This document shows, in pieces, positions 5,351 to 6,196 of a stretch of DNA of 6,196 nt. Origin of the DNA: Actinomycetota bacterium. GTDB lineage: Bacteria > Actinomycetota > Thermoleophilia > Solirubrobacterales > Solirubrobacteraceae. The position numbers and the translations under genes are program-made. The stretch spans positions 1 through 6,196 of the forward strand of contig VAXS01000044.1 in assembly GCA_005883255.1 (NCBI GenBank), written 5' to 3'. The notes under the pieces were generated by a model, which ran no database searches, was not told the DNA's origin, and was given only the letters and a program-made list of their open reading frames with translations. The number at the start of each line of letters is the position of its first letter. The stretch's first letter is position 1.

Positions 5351-6196
5351 GCGGGAACCAGGACCCGCAGCGCGCGGTGGCGCACGCGCACGGTCGCCGG
5401 CAGCTCGGCGATCGGGTCGCCGTCGGCGTACATCGTGAACGGGCGATCCGCCGAGATCCGCATCTCGCGCGCCCGCACGACGTGCACCGACGGAGATTCC
5501 TGCAGGCGCCCCTTGAACGTCTTCGTGAGGTTGTAGAGGAACCGCCGCTTGGTCCCCTGGCTGTACATGACCACGTCCAGCAGGCCGTCGTCGATCTCGG
5601 CGTCGGGCGCCACGAACATGCCCCCGCCGTAGGCCCGGGTGTTGCAGGCCCCCACGCTGAAGCCCGGGAAGGCCAGCCGCTCGCGGCCATCGAGCTCGAG
5701 CTCGAAGTGGGCGGGGGTCCAGGCGGCCAGCGCCCGCAGCGCCGCGTAGGCGTAGACCAGGTTGCCCTGCACGAGCTTGGTCTCGTTGGCGATCTTGTTC
5801 GCCTCGGAGTCGAACCCGCAGGACGCGATCCCGATGAACGGCCGGCCGTCGACCTCGCCCATGTCGATGGTGCGCTCGTGGCCGGTGGCGATCACCTCGC
5901 AGGCGGCGGCCACGTCGTGGGGCATTCCCAGCGTGCGCATGAAGTCGTTGCCCCTCCCGCCCGGCAGCACGCCCAGCACCGCGCCGGTGCCCTGGAGCTC
6001 GCCCGCCACCACGCCCACCATCCCGTCTCCGCTCAGGGTGACGACGGTCTCGCCGGCGTCGCGGGCGGCCCGGGCCAGCTCCCGGGCGTGGTCGAGGCTG
6101 CGGGTGGCCTCGACGTGCCAGCCGACACCGCGCTCGCTCAGCGCGGCTTCGACCAGGGGCAGCGCCGCGGCGGCGCGGCCCCCGCCGGCGCGGGGG
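5347..6196 (-). CDS. Diacylglycerol/sphingosine-kinase-like lipid kinase (DAGK_cat, YegS/DgkB family), 5' end beyond window
   Basis: The gene reads in from the right edge; 282 residues are visible and the start codon lies outside. The frame stays open upstream of the methionine at 6021-6019 and encodes family sequence there, so that methionine is internal. Visible order: PRAGGGRAAAALPLVEAAL (remnant of the NPxxG strand), SGDGM at visible residues 55-59, PGGRGNDFMRTLG at 78-90, NTRAYGGGMFVAPDAEIDDG at 185-204 and YADGDPIAELP at 256-266. Enzymes of this family phosphorylate a lipid hydroxyl with ATP at the inner membrane face. Two signature positions differ: the usual GGDGT is SGDGM, and the usual C-terminal DGE is DGD. 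The protein may thus be a divergent kinase rather than a true diacylglycerol kinase. Its TGA overlaps the methyltransferase start as GTGA, making it the first visible gene of a minus-strand operon. Confidence 0.88.
   Translation of the reverse strand, partial: PRAGGGRAAAALPLVEAALSERGVGWHVEATRSLDHARELARAARDAGETVVTLSGDGMVGVVAGELQGTGAVLGVLPGGRGNDFMRTLGMPHDVAAACEVIATGHERTIDMGEVDGRPFIGIASCGFDSEANKIANETKLVQGNLVYAYAALRALAAWTPAHFELELDGRERLAFPGFSVGACNTRAYGGGMFVAPDAEIDDGLLDVVMYSQGTKRRFLYNLTKTFKGRLQESPSVHVVRAREMRISADRPFTMYADGDPIAELPATVRVRHRALRVLVPA

Noticed and set aside
4640..5536. 298-codon plus-strand open frame over the methyltransferase and kinase 3' end
   Set aside because: Antisense shadow of two genes with clear motifs; its own translation is low-complexity and shows no family.
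5347..6021. Kinase gene starting at the methionine at 6021
   Set aside because: The frame remains open to the window edge and encodes the family N-terminal strand and the SGDG half of the motif upstream, so the methionine lies inside the active-site loop and cannot be the start.

Overview
The window is very GC-rich and the coding frames carry G or C at nearly every third codon position. GTG starts are common and genes are packed with 4-base overlaps. Together with actinobacterial-looking protein signatures (for example PGGRGNDF in the lipid-kinase-like protein), this points to a high-GC actinobacterium. A Thermoleophilia/Solirubrobacterales-type genome is my best guess from recall and is not proven by the sequence.

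Layout. Positions 1-56 are the last 17 codons of an unidentified plus-strand gene ending in tandem TAG stops. An aldo/keto reductase follows 20 bases later (77-1123, +). After a 71-base gap with a GC-rich hairpin and a weak -10-like element comes a four-gene plus-strand ABC importer operon of the quaternary-amine/osmoprotectant (OpuC/ProX/YehZYXW-like) class. It holds an ATPase with a single CBS-like C-terminal module (1195-2196), permease 1 (2193-2912), permease 2 (2914-3639) and a lipoprotein substrate-binding protein (3669-4604). Convergent to it on the minus strand lies a translationally coupled pair: a diacylglycerol/sphingosine-kinase-like protein (5347 to beyond the right edge) followed by a class I SAM methyltransferase (4601-5350). 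The operon and the methyltransferase end in the same CTAG, so their stop codons overlap tail to tail.

How the genes work together. The lipoprotein should capture a small quaternary-ammonium or related solute outside the membrane, two permeases form the channel, and the ATPase powers uptake; the CBS-like tail may gate activity. The kinase-like protein and methyltransferase overlap by GTGA and are probably co-translated, but their substrates cannot be read from sequence. I see no mobile element, CRISPR array, RNA gene or phage gene, and no stretch over 300 bases without a gene. The content is largely ordinary. The points most worth a second look are the altered kinase motifs, the hairpin embedded in the methyltransferase 3' end beside the shared CTAG stops, and the short CBS tail of the ATPase.
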